This document shows, piece by piece, positions 28,183 through 36,490 of a DNA stretch of 64,000 bases. Source of the stretch: Prochlorococcus sp. AG-347-I15. Lineage in GTDB: Bacteria > Cyanobacteriota > Cyanobacteriia > PCC-6307 > Cyanobiaceae. The stretch covers positions 1 through 64,000 of the forward strand of contig QCBN01000002.1 of NCBI GenBank assembly GCA_003281585.1, in the 5' to 3' direction. Position 1 is the stretch's first letter; the number at the start of each line of letters is the position of its first letter. The notes below the pieces were generated by a model that did not search any database, was not told the DNA's origin, and saw only the letters and a list, made by a program, of their open reading frames with translations. The translations under genes and the position numbers were made by a program.

Positions 28183-28391
28183 TATGGTTGTAAATTTATT
28201 GGGTTTGTCATCGCTTGCAAGACAAAATAAACAGTTATGAAAGCACTTAAGGCAGAAGATATCAAACCTACTATTGTGAGTGGATTTGATCTATTCTTGA
28301 ATAAAGGTTCAAGCAAAGCAACAAGTCCCCCAACAATGATAGATATCAAATACTTTGGATATCTCGCAACATTAGAGAAAAATTCGCCCAT
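28182..28391 (-). CDS. DUF751 / Ycf33-like small membrane protein
   Basis: 69 residues from ATG 28391 (a GTG three codons earlier is possible). The beginning, MGEFFSNVARYPKYLI, and two hydrophobic segments (about 14-30 and 42-62) match the DUF751 family, which includes plastid Ycf33 and is confined to phototrophs. Function is unknown. It precedes rbfA with a stop/start overlap. Confidence 0.78.
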   Translation of the reverse strand: MGEFFSNVARYPKYLISIIVGGLVALLEPLFKNRSNPLTIVGLISSALSAFITVYFVLQAMTNPINLQP

Positions 28392-28445
28392 CAGCTCCAC
28401 AAATAGATTACTTTTTTAGCTAAGTTTTAACAAACATTAAACAGC

Positions 28446-29171
28446 ATGATTACATTATATCAATTTAGGCATAGTGCTTTTTGTTTAAAAACAAGAATGG
28501 CTCTTCATGCAAAAAAACTACAATATCGAGTTGAAGAAGTAACACCTGGAATAGGCCAATTTGAAATCTTTAAATTATCAGGTCAAAAACAAGTACCTGT
28601 AATAGTCGATAGTAATGATCAAATTATTAATGACTCTTCAACTATCTGCGAATATATAGATAAAAAAAATGAAAACAATCCACTTTTTCCGGAGGATCCA
28701 ATATTATTTGCACAATGCAAACTAATTGAAGACTGGGCAGATACAACAATGGCTACAACTTGTAGAAAAGCTTTAATAAAATCTGCAATAGAAAATCCAC
28801 AACTAAGAACTGCATTACTTCCAGATGAAATACCTTCTTCAGTGAAAAGTATTGTTGATAAATTACCTTTTGAAAATCTTAGTAAAATTTCTAATGTAGT
28901 TTTGTCTTCTAAAGATAATTTAGAACTCCAAAAATTACTGGAAGCTTTATCAAAATCCTTGATCAACAAGAAATATTTAGTGGGAGATAGTTTATCAATT
29001 GCAGATATTTCAATTGCTGCTCAATTATCCCTGATTAAATTTCCAAAGTCTGCAGGACCAATTCTTTCAGGAGAGGGTAGCCAAGAATACATAAACAACC
29101 CTTATTTAGAAAATCTTTTCATTTGGAGGAACAACTTAGAAGAATATCTTTTTAGTGCTAACTCTCAATAA
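28446..29171 (+). CDS. Glutathione S-transferase-like protein
   Basis: The N-terminal thioredoxin-like half is clear: LYQFRHSAFCLKTRMAL with a candidate active Ser/Cys (Ser10/Cys13), then the cis-Pro strand KQVPVIVD and the DSSTICEYID glutathione site. The C-terminal helical domain has VGDSLSIADISIAAQL, a GST N-capping box. The 241-residue length is typical. The substrate is unknown. It ends 14 bp inside the convergent exported protein gene. Confidence 0.83.
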   Translation: MITLYQFRHSAFCLKTRMALHAKKLQYRVEEVTPGIGQFEIFKLSGQKQVPVIVDSNDQIINDSSTICEYIDKKNENNPLFPEDPILFAQCKLIEDWADTTMATTCRKALIKSAIENPQLRTALLPDEIPSSVKSIVDKLPFENLSKISNVVLSSKDNLELQKLLEALSKSLINKKYLVGDSLSIADISIAAQLSLIKFPKSAGPILSGEGSQEYINNPYLENLFIWRNNLEEYLFSANSQ

Positions 29172-29865
29172 ATTCAAACTTCAATTTATATTTATTTGTT
29201 TTGATAGCATGAATAGAAGGATCACCAACTTTTGAACCATAAGAAGCAACATATTGCACTCCACAAATTGATGGTTTGATTGAATTATCAACTTCCAATA
29301 TTTCTTCGGAACATTTTTGAAATTTACTAATGGTCTCTACCTGATTAATCCTTGAAGCACCTGGCTTATGTGCTGTTTGTATAACTAGCTCATCTGCGAA
29401 AAAAATATCATTATCTTGGATCTGATTTCTCCCTGTAATTCTTGAATCAATATAAAAATCATCTTTTAAATAAGTAATTTGATTATTAATAGATTGCGGG
29501 TCATTTACAACCTTGATTAAGGTTTCACCAAATATTGCTTTTCCAATAGATTCAGAATTTTTTGCACGATTACCAACAATCAAATCTAAATCATTCTTAA
29601 AGAAATTTACTTTATAAATAACTGGCTCTTCTGAATCATTAACTATATCTTGAGAAGTTACAAGCCAAGTCCCCTCGAACCATTTAGGATAAATTAAATC
29701 CTTAGAAGTATCCGATAATTTAAAATTTGGCAAATATAATTCTGGCCATTGATTTACACGATTTTCCAAAAAATCTCGTACGTTAGAATCTACTAGAGCA
29801 AAAGAACTTTCTAAAAAAATCCCTTGAAAAATAAAGCAAAGAATTAATCCAAGAAGAATTTTCAT
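29158..29865 (-). CDS. Exported hypothetical protein
   Basis: 235 residues beginning with a signal peptide (MKILLGLILCFIFQGIFLES, probable cleavage near residue 23 after SFA). The mature part is beta-rich with conserved-looking WFEGTWLVTSQ and two Cys (near residues 189 and 206) that could form a disulfide. It resembles cyanobacterial and plastid lumenal proteins of unknown function (possibly the DUF6816 type). Its ATG abuts the divergent CRR7-like gene at 29867 with one base between. Confidence 0.68.
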   Translation of the reverse strand: MKILLGLILCFIFQGIFLESSFALVDSNVRDFLENRVNQWPELYLPNFKLSDTSKDLIYPKWFEGTWLVTSQDIVNDSEEPVIYKVNFFKNDLDLIVGNRAKNSESIGKAIFGETLIKVVNDPQSINNQITYLKDDFYIDSRITGRNQIQDNDIFFADELVIQTAHKPGASRINQVETISKFQKCSEEILEVDNSIKPSICGVQYVASYGSKVGDPSIHAIKTNKYKLKFEFIES

Positions 29866-29866
29866 T

Positions 29867-30124
29867 ATGTCAAATCCACTAATAAGAGCATCAGATCATT
29901 ATGTATTATTAGAGCCAGATTCAAAGGAAAAAATTGTATCAAAGCAAGAAGCAATTTTATGGTTGAAGAATTGGCTTAGTAAGACAGAAACACAAACAAT
30001 ATATCAAAATATAGAAGATCCTGATCAGGAATTTTTTGAAGAATTATTGGAAAGCACTTATGAATTAGAAATAAAATTAGGTTACGTTATCAAATGGTTT
30101 GCAGTAAGAATTGAACCAGATTAA
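29867..30124 (+). CDS. CRR7-like small protein (chlororespiratory reduction 7)
   Basis: 85 residues ending IKWFAVRIEPD, which matches the conserved end of cyanobacterial CRR7-domain proteins. The rest is acidic and helical (QEAILWLKNWLSK, FFEELLESTYELE). In plants, CRR7 is needed for assembly of the chloroplast NDH complex, so a link to NDH-1 (compare ndhO at 21452) is plausible. It overlaps the end of aroK by 4 bp. Confidence 0.65.
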   Translation: MSNPLIRASDHYVLLEPDSKEKIVSKQEAILWLKNWLSKTETQTIYQNIEDPDQEFFEELLESTYELEIKLGYVIKWFAVRIEPD

Positions 30125-30678
30125 CTGATTATTTCTTTATGAATTGCATTAATTATTTTCATAGCAACTTCTTCAATATTTTCTTTTTTTACTTGAATTC
30201 TTAAATCTGCTTGAGAATACAAATTTTCTCTAGATTGAAAAATGCTCATATATAAATCATTTAGATTCTTTCCCTGAAGAAGTGGCCTATTTTCAATTTC
30301 ATTTTTCAATCTTTCAATTGCTATATCTTTGTCGAGATCTATCCAAGCAATTATTCCCTGTCTTAAGATTCCCCAGTTTTCAGATTTGGTAACTATTCCT
30401 CCACCAGTTGAGATTACTAATGAAGGAATTTTGATAGTTTCTTTAAGGCAGTTTGCTTCTAATTCGCGGAAATTATCTTCTCCTTCATCCTTAAAAATTT
30501 GATTGACAGATTTTTTTGCTAACTTCTCAATTAATGAATCTAAATCAATATATTTATACTTTAATAATTCAGCCAGCTTCAAACCAGTTTGTGACTTACC
30601 AGAACCCATCATTCCTATTAAAAATATGCTTCTGCCCTTAATAGCATGAACTGTTTTTTCGATAATGGATTGTTCCAT
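30121..30678 (-). CDS. aroK: Shikimate kinase
   Basis: Phosphorylates shikimate on the way to chorismate and aromatic amino acids. The P-loop is GMMGSGKS (residues 22-29). The shikimate-binding Asp is in YIDLDSLIE, Arg in FRELEANCL, and STGGGIV follows. The lid includes LKNEIENRPLL. The 185 residues are normal. It converges on the CRR7-like gene. Confidence 0.93.
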   Translation of the reverse strand: MEQSIIEKTVHAIKGRSIFLIGMMGSGKSQTGLKLAELLKYKYIDLDSLIEKLAKKSVNQIFKDEGEDNFRELEANCLKETIKIPSLVISTGGGIVTKSENWGILRQGIIAWIDLDKDIAIERLKNEIENRPLLQGKNLNDLYMSIFQSRENLYSQADLRIQVKKENIEEVAMKIINAIHKEIIS

Positions 30679-30728
30679 AAAGACAAAAGCGTATTTAAAA
30701 CCTTAAGATAGTATTATCGCAGACAGGT

Positions 30729-31655
30729 ATGACTTCTACACAATCCAAACCATCTCATGGAAAAGGACGTGAATGCGTCATAACTCGACGTGCCTGCTTT
30801 AGTTCTAGTCACCGTTATTGGCTTCCTGAAAAAAGCCCAGAAGAAAATTTATCTCTTTTTGGAAAGTGCAGTATTGCACCAGGTCATGGTCATAATTATG
30901 AACTTATTGTTTCAATGGGTGGAGAACTAGACTCTGATGGAATGGTACTTAATCTCTCTGATGTAAAACACTCTATTAAAGATAAGGTTACTGGACAATT
31001 AGATTTTCGTTTTTTAAATGATGTCTGGCCTGAATTTAATGTTAATAATCAAGAAGGTATACTTCCCACAACTGAAGCATTAGTAAAGGTCATCTGGAGT
31101 CGTCTGAAAGATGATTTACCTCTTACAAGTCTAAGACTTTATGAAAACCCAAATTTATGGGCTGATTATTTTGGAAAAAACATGGAAGCATTTTTAACAG
31201 TACAAACTCATTTTGCAGCCGCTCATAGACTTGCAAAAGAAGAGATATCCTTTGATGAAAATAAAAAAATCTATGGGAAATGTGCCAGAGTTAATGGACA
31301 TGGTCATAACTATCTCGTCGATATAACTGTGAAAGGAGACATTGATAAAAGAACAGGAATGGTTTGCGACTTATCTGCCCTCCAAGAAATAATTAATGAT
31401 TTAGTTGTTGAACAACTAGATCATACTTTTCTCAATAAAGATATCGAATTTTTCCATAATTGTGTTCCAACTGCTGAAAATATAGCTTTATATATTTCTG
31501 ATATTCTTAAAAAACCAATACATAATCTTGGTGCAACATTACACAAAATAAGACTCCAGGAGAGTCCAAATAATGCTGCAGAAATTTATGTTGATCAAAA
31601 GTTAACCAATTCGTTGAAGTTGAAATTGGAAAATAGTTTAATCACGCAAACTTGA
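30729..31655 (+). CDS. Tandem 6-pyruvoyl-tetrahydropterin synthase / QueD-like protein
   Basis: Two PTPS-fold domains in one chain. Domain 1 (about residues 10-145) has zinc His in SSSHRYW and GHGHNYE, and Cys in FGKCS. Domain 2 (about 150-290) has THFAAAHR, GKCARVNGHGHNY and QLDHTFLN. The family catalytic His of LDH is present in domain 2, but the matching site in domain 1 reads LDFRFLN, so domain 1 is probably inactive or altered. Roles in this family are tetrahydropterin or queuosine-precursor synthesis; the reaction here is not determined. It overlaps the RibD-like gene by 4 bp. Confidence 0.87.
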   Translation: MTSTQSKPSHGKGRECVITRRACFSSSHRYWLPEKSPEENLSLFGKCSIAPGHGHNYELIVSMGGELDSDGMVLNLSDVKHSIKDKVTGQLDFRFLNDVWPEFNVNNQEGILPTTEALVKVIWSRLKDDLPLTSLRLYENPNLWADYFGKNMEAFLTVQTHFAAAHRLAKEEISFDENKKIYGKCARVNGHGHNYLVDITVKGDIDKRTGMVCDLSALQEIINDLVVEQLDHTFLNKDIEFFHNCVPTAENIALYISDILKKPIHNLGATLHKIRLQESPNNAAEIYVDQKLTNSLKLKLENSLITQT

Positions 31656-32302
31656 ATATACCAAGAGTAATAATTGTTATAGCATCAAGTCTTGATGGGA
31701 GAATTGCATTTCCTGATGGTGGAGAATCGCATCTTGGAAGCGATGAAGATAAAAAAATATTAAATCAAAACTTAACAATGGTTGACGCCACCATTTTTGG
31801 TTTAGGTACTTTAATAGCTCATCAATCAACTTTCCTAGTTAAAAATCTCTCTGATAATGAAGAAGTAAATATATCAAAAAGCCAACCAATTTCAATAGTT
31901 GCTTCAAATAGCAAAAAATTTAACAGTAATTGGAAATACTTTCGTCAACCAATTAGAAGATGGCTAATAAGCTCAAGTAAAGTTGGTAATTCGTCGAATA
32001 ATGAATTCGAGAAAGAACTATTTTTTGAAGATTCATGGAAAAAAACTTTAATTTCACTTAAAAAACAAGGGATAAATGATTTAGCTCTTTTAGGAGGAGC
32101 AAAACTTATCAATTCATTTATAAAAGAGGATCTAATAACAGATATAAAAATTACAATAATTCCACGAATTATTGGAGGTAGATATACATGGATCCCTCCA
32201 GAACAAACAAATGCTATTTTTAATCTCAAAAGGCTATGGGAAATAAAATCAATTAAAAATTTAATGAATAATGAAATCCATGTTCATTACAAAAAGATTT
32301 GA
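31652..32302 (+). CDS. RibD C-terminal-type reductase (pterin/riboflavin-like)
   Basis: A dihydrofolate-reductase-like fold of the RibD C-terminal family. It shows IVIASSLDGRIAFPDGGESHL near the start, then VDATIFGLGTLIAHQ, LLGGAKLINSFI and ITIIPRIIGG. There is no deaminase domain, so it is not a full RibD. Start is TTG at 31652, overlapping the PTPS-like stop (TTGA). The coupling suggests that the two proteins act in the same pterin-type pathway, which is inference. Confidence 0.82.
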   Translation: MNIPRVIIVIASSLDGRIAFPDGGESHLGSDEDKKILNQNLTMVDATIFGLGTLIAHQSTFLVKNLSDNEEVNISKSQPISIVASNSKKFNSNWKYFRQPIRRWLISSSKVGNSSNNEFEKELFFEDSWKKTLISLKKQGINDLALLGGAKLINSFIKEDLITDIKITIIPRIIGGRYTWIPPEQTNAIFNLKRLWEIKSIKNLMNNEIHVHYKKI

Positions 32303-32319
32303 AATAGTTTCAATAATAA

Positions 32320-33474
32320 ATGAACCAAAAAATACATAAAGTTGAAGTCAAATTGTCAATTAAGGAAATCTCCAAGGAGATATGGAATGAATTAGCAAAT
32401 GAAATTAATAATCCATTTTATGAATGGACTTGGATTAAAAACCTTGAGATATCAAAAAGTGTTTCAAGAGAAACTGGTTGGCAGCCTCTATATTTTGTTG
32501 CTTATAAAAATGAAGAAATACTAGGAATTGCTCCACTTTTTTTAAAAAATCATAGCTATGGAGAATTCATTTTTGACCAATCATTTGCAAGATTGGCTCA
32601 AGAGCTGAATTTAAATTATTACCCTAAATTAATTGGAATGAGTCCTTATAGTCCTGTAAATGGATATCAATTTCTTTATAAAAAAAATAAAGACAAGAAA
32701 GAAATTACAAATTTACTTATAAACCATATCGAAAGCTTTGCGATTACGAATAAAATCCTAAGTTGTAATTTTTTGTATATTGATGAAAGCTGGGGCAACC
32801 ATCTTAAATCTTTAGGATACTATGAATGGATAAACTCCAGCAGTGAATGGAGGAGTAATGGAGAAAAAACATTTGACGATTTTCTATCTAGATTTAACTC
32901 TAATCAGAGAAAAAATATAAAAAAAGAGAGGAAATCAATTACTAATCAAGACATTAAAGTAGAAATTTTTAATGAAGATGATATCAACAAAGAAATCCTC
33001 AATAAAATGCATAATTTTTATGAACAACATTGTTCGAGGTGGGGAGTTTGGGGAAGTAAATATCTAACATCTACATTTTTCGAAACACTGGTTGATAATA
33101 AAAAAAATCTTTTACTTTTTAGTGCATCAAAATATGATTCAAATGAAATTTTTGCTATGTCGATGTGCGTAAAAAATCAACACAACTTATGGGGTAGATA
33201 TTGGGGTAGTCAAGAAGAAATATCTAATTTACATTTTGAATTATGCTATTACCAGCCAATTGAATGGGCAATAAAAAATAGTATCCATTTGTTTGATCCT
33301 GGAGCGGGTGGTAAACATAAAAGACGGAGAGGTTTTTTTGCAAAAAGCACCGTTAGCATGCATAAGTGGTTTGACAAAAATATGGAAAATATAATTTATC
33401 CTTGGCTAAATGAAGTGAATAAACAAACCACGATGGAAATTGATTTTGAAAATAAATCTATCCCCTTTAAATAA
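32320..33474 (+). CDS. FemAB-like N-acyltransferase (GNAT fold)
   Basis: 384 residues resembling the PF04339 FemAB-like (peptidogalycan synthesis) family. It shows NPFYEWTWIKNLE, FVAYKNEEILGIAPLFLKNHS, SPYSPVNGYQF, FNSNQRKNIKKERK and LFDPGAGGKHKRRRGF near the C-terminus, a strongly conserved block in this family. FemX-like proteins add amino acids to cell-wall precursors, but this branch has no assigned substrate. It is 17 bp behind the RibD-like gene. Confidence 0.8.
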   Translation: MNQKIHKVEVKLSIKEISKEIWNELANEINNPFYEWTWIKNLEISKSVSRETGWQPLYFVAYKNEEILGIAPLFLKNHSYGEFIFDQSFARLAQELNLNYYPKLIGMSPYSPVNGYQFLYKKNKDKKEITNLLINHIESFAITNKILSCNFLYIDESWGNHLKSLGYYEWINSSSEWRSNGEKTFDDFLSRFNSNQRKNIKKERKSITNQDIKVEIFNEDDINKEILNKMHNFYEQHCSRWGVWGSKYLTSTFFETLVDNKKNLLLFSASKYDSNEIFAMSMCVKNQHNLWGRYWGSQEEISNLHFELCYYQPIEWAIKNSIHLFDPGAGGKHKRRRGFFAKSTVSMHKWFDKNMENIIYPWLNEVNKQTTMEIDFENKSIPFK

Positions 33475-33535
33475 AAAATTAATCAGCTTTACCAAAGATT
33501 ATATTAGTAATATAGTTTTTTATTAACTTCTAAGA

Positions 33536-33922
33536 ATGGATTCTAAGAACAGTTTCGATGAAAAAACAATGATTGATAATAACCTATCCAACCGATATAT
33601 AGATTTAGATCCAAACGGTTATTTTATTATTAAAGTAGATTTAGAAGAAAATAAAATAATTTTAGAGCACTTTCTAAATAATATTAATGAAGACGGATAT
33701 GCGCTTGACCCAGAAACAAATGAACCAATTAAATGCGACTCTCAAAATAAAAGAGTTAGTAATGAAGTTTTTAAAGGTATTAGTGCGAAACAACTTGGAA
33801 TAATGATCACTGAAGAAAGAAATGACTTAATAACCAGATTCGACCATGCCCTATACTTAGGCCGGGAACTACAAAAAGCAGAAGAATGTTTATACAAAAG
33901 ATTACCATATATCCAAGATTAA
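33536..33922 (+). CDS. Conserved hypothetical protein (DUF4346-like)
   Basis: 128 residues with YIDLDPNGYFIIKVDLEENK, the block GYALDPETNEPIKCD, and a C-terminal helix LGRELQKAEECL. The combination resembles the DUF4346 family of cyanobacteria, but this is from memory of the pattern. It is soluble, with no signal peptide. It is followed by the PetL-like micro gene. Confidence 0.65.
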   Translation: MDSKNSFDEKTMIDNNLSNRYIDLDPNGYFIIKVDLEENKIILEHFLNNINEDGYALDPETNEPIKCDSQNKRVSNEVFKGISAKQLGIMITEERNDLITRFDHALYLGRELQKAEECLYKRLPYIQD

Positions 33923-33986
33923 GAAATTAAACGAAAAAATCTAATCTTTTCATCTGATGGTAAATTAAATAAAAATAAAAAAATTA

Positions 33987-34079
33987 ATGAACATCATTTT
34001 CTATTTTGCATTTATTGGTTTTGGTTTTGGAGCTGCTTTCGCATTAGATAAGCTCTTAAGAGCAGTTAAATTAATTTAA
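33987..34079 (+). CDS. petL: PetL-like cytochrome b6f subunit candidate
   Basis: A 30-residue frame with one transmembrane helix (about residues 3-20, FYFAFIGFGFGAAFAL) and the tail LRAVKLI. The size and the end resemble cyanobacterial PetL, which ends in forms such as GLRSAKIL. PetL is a tiny peripheral helix of the cytochrome b6f complex. It is too small for default gene calling. The TAA stop is 5 bp from the convergent rimO stop. Another small photosynthetic helix protein is possible. Confidence 0.55.
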   Translation: MNIIFYFAFIGFGFGAAFALDKLLRAVKLI

Positions 34080-34084
34080 TAAAA

Positions 34085-35449
34085 CTATAAAATTTTAATA
34101 GTCTCTCCATACAAATCATATTCATCCGCAAAAGAAATATTTGCTTCAACAAATTTACCAATATAATTTTTCAAATCGATTTTATCCTTAATAGATAAAA
34201 TTACTGTTCCGTCAATTTCAGGGGCGAAATTATAGGACCGACCTATTAATTCGTTATTATCTGATATTTTTTCCACCAAAATCTTCATTTTTGAACCAAC
34301 GTATGACTGATTTTTATCTTTGGAGATATTTTGTTGAACTGAAATAATGTTATCTTTTCTTGCCTCTGCAACCTCTAAGGAAACTTTATTTGGCAAATGA
34401 AAAGCTGCAGTTCCTTCTTCAGGTGAAAAAATAAAAACTCCCACATGATCAAATTTATGCCTATCCAAAAATTCTATAAGATGTTCAAAATGTTCTTTTT
34501 TTTCTCCTGGGAAACCAACAATGAGACTAGTTCTTAATACAGCAGATGGAATTTCCTCTCTAATTTTTTCCAAAATTGATTCATTCAAAGAAGCTTGCCA
34601 AGGTCTATTCATACCCTTCAACACATCTGGATGACTATGCTGAAGTGGTAAATCAAAGTAAGGCACTATATTCTTTGAATCTTTGAAAGCTCTGATAACT
34701 TCATCAGTTAAACCTGTTGGATAAGCATAATGTATCCTTATCCAAGGAATTGGAACTTTAGAAAGCTCATTCAAAAGTTTGGCTAATGATGGTTTTCCAT
34801 AAATATCTTGACCATAATTAGTTGTTATTTGACTAATTAATATGATTTCTTGAATACCATTTTTTGCAAGACTTTTGGCTTCTGAAACTATAGATTCTAT
34901 TGTTCTACTTCTTTGAGGACCTCTCAACTTAGGAATAATACAAAAAGCGCAATTATAGTTGCAGCCTTCAGCAATGCGAAGATAAGCAACAAATTTATTT
35001 TTATCTACAAAACGAGGCATCTCCTCATCTGCAATAAATTCAGGTATTTTTGAAACTTCATTAACGATTTCCCCCTTTTCTACTCTGTCTAAAACCTTGG
35101 CTATCTTTTGATAATCTCCTGTTCCAACTAAACCTTTTATTTCAGGGATTTCTTTTATAAGCTCATCTTTAAAATGCTGAGCCATACATCCTGCAACTAT
35201 TACTTCCTTTCCTTGATTTGTATATTCTAAAATCTTTCTAATAGATTCTTCTCTAGCTGTTTCAATAAAACTGCAAGTATTTACAACAACAACATTTGCA
35301 TCATTTATATTGCTGTCAACTTCATAACCCTCTTTATCTAATAACCCTTGCATATGCTCAGTATCAACAAGATTTTTCTCACAACCAACATGGCTGAATG
35401 CAACCTTAGAAAGTTTTTTTTCTTTTACATTGAGACTATTTTGTTTCAC
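34085..35449 (-). CDS. rimO: Ribosomal protein S12 methylthiotransferase
   Basis: Radical SAM enzyme that methylthiolates an Asp of ribosomal protein S12. The UPF0004 domain has the three cluster Cys at residues 23, 59 and 88. The radical SAM motif is CNYNCAFC (Cys163, Cys167, Cys170). A C-terminal TRAM domain runs from about residue 385. The opening [16 protein letters not shown] is RimO-like rather than MiaB-like. Length is 454 residues. It converges on the PetL-like gene. Confidence 0.92.
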   Translation of the reverse strand: MKQNSLNVKEKKLSKVAFSHVGCEKNLVDTEHMQGLLDKEGYEVDSNINDANVVVVNTCSFIETAREESIRKILEYTNQGKEVIVAGCMAQHFKDELIKEIPEIKGLVGTGDYQKIAKVLDRVEKGEIVNEVSKIPEFIADEEMPRFVDKNKFVAYLRIAEGCNYNCAFCIIPKLRGPQRSRTIESIVSEAKSLAKNGIQEIILISQITTNYGQDIYGKPSLAKLLNELSKVPIPWIRIHYAYPTGLTDEVIRAFKDSKNIVPYFDLPLQHSHPDVLKGMNRPWQASLNESILEKIREEIPSAVLRTSLIVGFPGEKKEHFEHLIEFLDRHKFDHVGVFIFSPEEGTAAFHLPNKVSLEVAEARKDNIISVQQNISKDKNQSYVGSKMKILVEKISDNNELIGRSYNFAPEIDGTVILSIKDKIDLKNYIGKFVEANISFADEYDLYGETIKIL

Positions 35450-35554
35450 AACTTGAAAAATAAGAATTAAAAGATTTAAACAGCATTTCGTATGTAACTC
35501 TCATGCCAAGATAATATTAAGATAGATAATGTAAATAACAAACTTTCTTTTTGT

Positions 35555-36490
35555 ATGGCCCTTAAGACTTTAAACAGAAGAAATAAAAAAGATTTGAAAT
35601 GGCCAAAAATCATAATCGCAATTCTTAGCACCATAGGCATAGTTGATACAGGTTCGATTACTCTAAAAAACTGGGGATTATTTACTTCGCTTTCATGCCC
35701 AGGAATACAAAATGGTTGTGAAACAGTTTTAAATAGTCCTTGGGGTACTTTATTTGAAAACAATCAATTTAATATACCTCTCTCATTAGCTGGATTTATA
35801 ACATATTTATCAATATTAGTTATCACAATAATACTCTCGCTTAATTTAATTTCTCCAAAAGAAAAACTTAATAAGTTTTTATGGTGGTTAGTATTTCTAA
35901 TTTCTTGTGCGTCATCAACATTTAGCTTTTTATTGATAAATATAATGTTTTTTAAGATTCAAGCATATTGCTTTTTTTGTATACTTTCAGCAATTTTATC
36001 GTTTTCTATCTTTATAATTTCTATGATTGGAGCAAAGTTCGTAAGTAGAGAACCTATGATTTTTAGAGGTTTCATTGTAGCAATTAGTGTCCTGCTGGGG
36101 GGGCTAATTTGGTCAACAAACGTTGACCCCTCTAATGCTATTGATGTTGGAAACCCCACTGAAAATGTATCTCCAATAATTACCACTGCAAGCTCTCCCC
36201 AGAAGGTAAATTTTGCAAAATTTTTAAGTGAAAAAAATATTGTTATGTATAGTGCATACTGGTGCCCACATTGCCACGATCAGAAACAATTATTTGGTAA
36301 GGAAGCAGTTAAAGAATTAAAAGTAGTTGAGTGTGCTAAAGATGGTAAAGATAATGAGTATGAGCTATGCCAAACGAAAGGAATCAGTGGATTTCCTTCT
36401 TGGGAAATAAATGGAGAAATTATTAGTGGTACGCGTGACTTAAATGAATTAGCAACAAAAACCGACTATCAGGGAGATCTTAATTTTTAA
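35555..36490 (+). CDS. VKOR-thioredoxin fusion protein
   Basis: A membrane oxidase that makes disulfide bonds. The vitamin K epoxide reductase domain (about residues 15-160) has four or five transmembrane helices, the loop Cys in SCPGIQNGCETVL, and the redox CXXC in AYCFFCILS. After a linker comes an exported thioredoxin-like domain with WCPHC (about residue 236). Such fusions in cyanobacteria and plants (LTO1-like) oxidise lumenal proteins. The last codons overlap the convergent nadB by 11 bp. Confidence 0.88.
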   Translation: MALKTLNRRNKKDLKWPKIIIAILSTIGIVDTGSITLKNWGLFTSLSCPGIQNGCETVLNSPWGTLFENNQFNIPLSLAGFITYLSILVITIILSLNLISPKEKLNKFLWWLVFLISCASSTFSFLLINIMFFKIQAYCFFCILSAILSFSIFIISMIGAKFVSREPMIFRGFIVAISVLLGGLIWSTNVDPSNAIDVGNPTENVSPIITTASSPQKVNFAKFLSEKNIVMYSAYWCPHCHDQKQLFGKEAVKELKVVECAKDGKDNEYELCQTKGISGFPSWEINGEIISGTRDLNELATKTDYQGDLNF

